Assembly: GCA_025937075.1 (NCBI GenBank)
Contig: JAICSD010000081.1
Coordinates: 1 to 12,610, forward strand
Reading direction: 5' to 3'
Length of the DNA: 12,610 nt
From: Vicinamibacteria bacterium
GTDB taxonomy: Bacteria; Acidobacteriota; Vicinamibacteria; Vicinamibacterales; 2-12-FULL-66-21
Below the pieces are notes generated by a model. The model saw nothing but the letters and a program-made list of their open reading frames with translations, searched no databases and was not told the origin of the DNA. The position numbers and the translations under genes are program-made. Shown here one piece after another: positions 8,817 to 12,610 of the stretch (the stretch's first letter is position 1; each line of letters opens with the position of its first letter).

Positions 8817-10262
8817 ATGAGGCGACATGCCCTGGGGTTGACGGCGGCGCTGCTGTTGGTTCAACCCGCACACATCATGGTGGGCGCCGATACGGCGCCG
8901 TACACGATCATCGATCTCGGCGCCATGAACGGGACGGTGCCGGTGGTCACGGGAATCAACGCGTCCGGACAGGTATCCGGATACGCGACGGACCCCGAGG
9001 GAAACACGCGCGCGGTGCGTTACAGCGCACCTGGCGGGTGGGCGTTCGTCTCCGGTCTCGAGTCACTCACGAGCATCGCGAACGCCATCAACGACAACGG
9101 CGACGTCACCGGATACGCCATCACGTCCGCGGGACTCCGCGCGTTCCGGTACGTGGACGGCTCGGGCGTGCAGTTCATCGAACCGCTCGCCGGCGGCACG
9201 TACACGGTCGGGATGGGAATCAACGCGTCCGGCGAGATCGTCGGTTATGCCGACACGGCGGATGGGACGCACGCGTTCCGCGCCGCTTCCGGGCTGCCCG
9301 CGCAGCTCGTAACAGACCTCGGCGGACCGTTCTCCCTCGCCTGCGGCATCAACGACGCCGGCCAGGTGGTCGGGATGGCCTACAACACGGCCTCGGTGGA
9401 GCACGCGTTCCGCACCGAGCCTGACGGCCGTGTGCTCGAAGTTGGCGCATTCAATGGCGCCGCAGGTACGAGCAGCGCGTGCGCGATCGACAGCAGCGGC
9501 CGCCTCGCAGGCCAGGCGACGCTCGCTGACGGATCGCTCCACGCGTTCCTCTACGGCACGTCGTTGGCGAATCTCGATACGTTCGGCTCCACGTCGAGCA
9601 ACGCGCTCGCGGTCGCCTCGGGCGCGTCCGTTGGATCGTTCGCGGCAGCCGACGGCAGCACCCGCGCGTTCCTCTACACGCCGGCGGACGGCTCGGTGGA
9701 TCTCAACACGAAGCTCGCAGCGGATTCGGGCTGGACACTGACCGACGCGCGCGCGATCAACGCGTCCGGGCAGATTGCGGGTGCGGGGGTGCTGAACGGC
9801 GTCATGCGGGTGTTCCTCGCGACGCCGCCTCCTGATACGGACACGACGCCGCCGACCATCGCGGGCCTCAGCGCGTCTCCGTCGGTGATCTGGCCGCCCG
9901 CGCACCAGATGGTGCAGGTCACCGTGTCGGTGAGCGCGCTCGACGACAAGGACCCGGCGCCGTCGTGCGGGATCACGACCATCACGGCAGATGACGGGAC
10001 CAGCGGTGATGCAGTCATCACCGGGCCGCTGACGGCGCTCGTCAGGGCCACCAAGGACGACCGCCGCGATGCGCGCGTCTACACGCTGACGATGGGGTGC
10101 TCGGACGCGTCCGGCAACGCGTCGCACGCGGATGTTACGGTGACGGTCGCCAAGAATGGCGGCGTTGCGAAGCAGGCGGCCGTGCGCGCCTCACTGGCGA
10201 AGGCGCGCCTGCTGGCGTCGGCAAAGGTGAAACACGCGAAGGGGCACGGAACGCGCCACTGA
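8817..10262 (+). CDS. Exported HAF-repeat protein with C-terminal Ig-like domain
   Basis: A 481-residue secreted protein. A signal peptide covers about 1-24 (MRRHALGLTAALLLVQPAHI). Residues about 30-338 hold seven repeats of the extracellular HAF family. Each has an I-N-x-x-G-x-(V/I)-x-G segment, at about 47, 91, 135, 178, 224, 268 and 314, followed some 15 residues later by (H/R)AF-(R/L)-Y or a variant. The period is 43-46 residues, and seven such units suggest a seven-bladed beta-propeller (inference). Residues about 340-446 form an Ig/HYR-like domain opening DTTPPTI, with C384 and C428 probably bridged. The tail is lysine- and histidine-rich and has no PEP-CTERM motif. Proteins of this kind are thought to be secreted or surface-bound; no enzymatic motif is visible and the function is unknown. 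It appears monocistronic and converges with speA at a 4-bp gap. Confidence 0.88.
   Translation: MRRHALGLTAALLLVQPAHIMVGADTAPYTIIDLGAMNGTVPVVTGINASGQVSGYATDPEGNTRAVRYSAPGGWAFVSGLESLTSIANAINDNGDVTGYAITSAGLRAFRYVDGSGVQFIEPLAGGTYTVGMGINASGEIVGYADTADGTHAFRAASGLPAQLVTDLGGPFSLACGINDAGQVVGMAYNTASVEHAFRTEPDGRVLEVGAFNGAAGTSSACAIDSSGRLAGQATLADGSLHAFLYGTSLANLDTFGSTSSNALAVASGASVGSFAAADGSTRAFLYTPADGSVDLNTKLAADSGWTLTDARAINASGQIAGAGVLNGVMRVFLATPPPDTDTTPPTIAGLSASPSVIWPPAHQMVQVTVSVSALDDKDPAPSCGITTITADDGTSGDAVITGPLTALVRATKDDRRDARVYTLTMGCSDASGNASHADVTVTVAKNGGVAKQAAVRASLAKARLLASAKVKHAKGHGTRH
8951..9769 (+). repeat. Near-identical DNA segments inside the HAF repeats
   Basis: GGGAATCAACGCGTCCGG occurs at 8951-8968 and again at 9215-9232, exactly 264 nt (two 44-codon repeats) apart. 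Its ATCAACGCGTCCGG core recurs at 9756-9769. All encode INASG. The rest of the repeats has diverged, so these cores show either strong constraint with a shared codon choice or local gene conversion. Confidence 0.7.
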
Positions 10263-10266
10263 CGCG

Positions 10267-10269
<3 letters not shown>
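10260..10269. other. 10-bp palindrome formed by two convergent stop codons
   Basis: TGACGCGTCA contains the TGA of the HAF gene (10260-10262) and, on the other strand, the TGA of speA (10269-10267), with only CGCG between them. The two coding regions leave no room for a conventional intergenic terminator. Confidence 0.8.
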
Positions 10270-12212
<1,943 letters not shown>

Positions 12213-12216
<4 letters not shown>

Positions 12217-12224
12217 GCGTTCAT
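12213..12224 (-). other. Possible three-codon upstream ORF overlapping the speA start
   Basis: On the minus strand an ATG at 12224 reads M-N-A-stop, and its TGA shares two bases with the speA GTG at 12216. AAGG lies 8 nt before this ATG, a good Shine-Dalgarno position. It could couple translation to speA, but it is incompatible with the leaderless reading of the same bases, and a frame this short can arise by chance. Confidence 0.25.
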
Positions 12225-12228
12225 TATG
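12223..12228 (-). promoter_or_regulatory. -10-like element CATAAT before the speA GTG
   Basis: On the minus strand CATAAT is followed by GAACGC and then the GTG at 12216, the same 6-nt spacing as TACAAT before the peptidase gene. It would give a leaderless speA mRNA. No strong -35 hexamer is seen. Confidence 0.4.
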
Positions 12229-12263
12229 CACACCTTTTCTGTCGATGGAAGATGGATCGCGTC

Positions 12264-12305
12264 GGGTTCACGGGGTTCGAGGCTCATTGTGAACCCCAGA
12301 ACCCC
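12264..12305. terminator. Hairpin between the receptor gene and speA
   Basis: GGGTTCACGGGGTTC (12264-12278) faces GAACCCCAGAACCCC (12291-12305): 7 bp, a small bulge, then 6 bp, with a 12-nt loop. It starts 15 nt past the receptor stop codon and lies about 50 nt before the speA start, so it could separate the two same-strand genes. No T-run follows on the minus strand. Alternative pairings exist because GGGTTC and GAACCCC are each repeated. Confidence 0.5.
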
Positions 12306-12319
12306 GCGAACTGCGAGCG

Positions 12320-12610
12320 TCAGAACGTGAACCGAACTCCGAAGCGGGCGATTCGCGGATTCATGATCTCCACGATCGCGTTGAAGTTCGACGCCTGCAC
12401 GTCGTACTGGCGTCCGAGGATCGTCCCCGAGTTCAGCAGGTTGAACACGTCGAAGTCGAACGCCACCCGGTTGCCGCCGAAACGGACGTCCTTCTCGACG
12501 CGCAGATCCAACTGATTGACCGACGGCAGGCGGTATTTGCCGGCGTCGCTCACCACCATCACGTCCTTGTTCGAGTGGACGGCATCGTTCGTCGCCACGT
12601 CGCCGGCGAA
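12320..12610 (-). CDS. TonB-dependent receptor / Oar-like outer-membrane protein, C-terminal end (partial)
   Basis: The frame is open from the right edge to the TGA at 12322-12320, giving the last 96 residues; the start is outside the window. The segments KYRLPSVNQLDLRVEKDVRF and FDFDVFNLLNSGTILGRQYD, and the ending NPRIARFGVRFTF, match the last beta-strands of large carboxypeptidase-regulatory-like/Oar-type TonB-dependent receptors that are abundant in Acidobacteriota. The terminal phenylalanine is the usual C-terminal signal for barrel insertion by the BAM machinery. The full protein (typically about 1000 residues) would sit in the outer membrane and take up a ligand with TonB energy; the ligand cannot be inferred. 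Confidence 0.85.
   Translation of the reverse strand, partial: FAGDVATNDAVHSNKDVMVVSDAGKYRLPSVNQLDLRVEKDVRFGGNRVAFDFDVFNLLNSGTILGRQYDVQASNFNAIVEIMNPRIARFGVRFTF

Noticed and set aside
9063..10127. 354-codon minus-strand frame opposite the HAF gene
   Set aside because: Arg-rich shadow; the plus frame has a signal peptide, regular repeats and a strong ribosome binding site.

Overview
The window is high-GC bacterial chromosome and looks like ordinary core and housekeeping sequence, with no mobile element, phage gene or CRISPR array. Several families point to Acidobacteriota, possibly a Vicinamibacteria-like lineage: an ADOP-type duplicated orphan permease, a zinc-ribbon/kinase/TolB-like/TPR protein, a PEP-CTERM surface protein, and the C-terminal end of an Oar-like TonB-dependent receptor. 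The organism assignment is inferred from family content alone.

Layout, left to right: the 3' part of a Nudix (CoA pyrophosphatase-like) hydrolase on the plus strand (1-510) faces an 813-residue ADOP/MacB-like permease on the minus strand (568-3009). A 281-bp divergent spacer with a GC-rich hairpin leads to a PEP-CTERM exported protein (3291-3929, plus). This converges on a membrane Ser/Thr kinase with TolB-like and TPR regions (3966-6752, minus), and a 15-bp perfect stem covers the kinase stop codon. A short divergent spacer separates the kinase from an M28 lipoprotein metallopeptidase (6910-8643, plus), which appears to be read from a leaderless or nearly leaderless mRNA. A 173-bp spacer with a hairpin precedes an exported seven-repeat HAF-family protein with a C-terminal Ig-like domain (8817-10262, plus). 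That gene converges, 4 bp apart, on speA, biosynthetic arginine decarboxylase (10267-12216, minus). The last 291 bases are the 3' end of a TonB-receptor-like outer-membrane protein (minus), followed by a hairpin before speA.

The genes do not form one pathway. Most are single units in alternating orientation. Five of the eight concern the cell envelope or outside: permease, PEP-CTERM protein, lipoprotein peptidase, HAF protein and outer-membrane receptor. The kinase is a membrane sensor or scaffold. SpeA starts polyamine synthesis, and the Nudix enzyme is probably nucleotide or CoA housekeeping.

I found no clear new biological system. The most interesting signals are structural: strong inverted repeats placed inside the 3' coding ends of the minus-strand genes at two tight convergent junctions, -10-like hexamers exactly 6 nt before start codons at two genes, and a regular seven-fold 44-residue repeat in the HAF protein.
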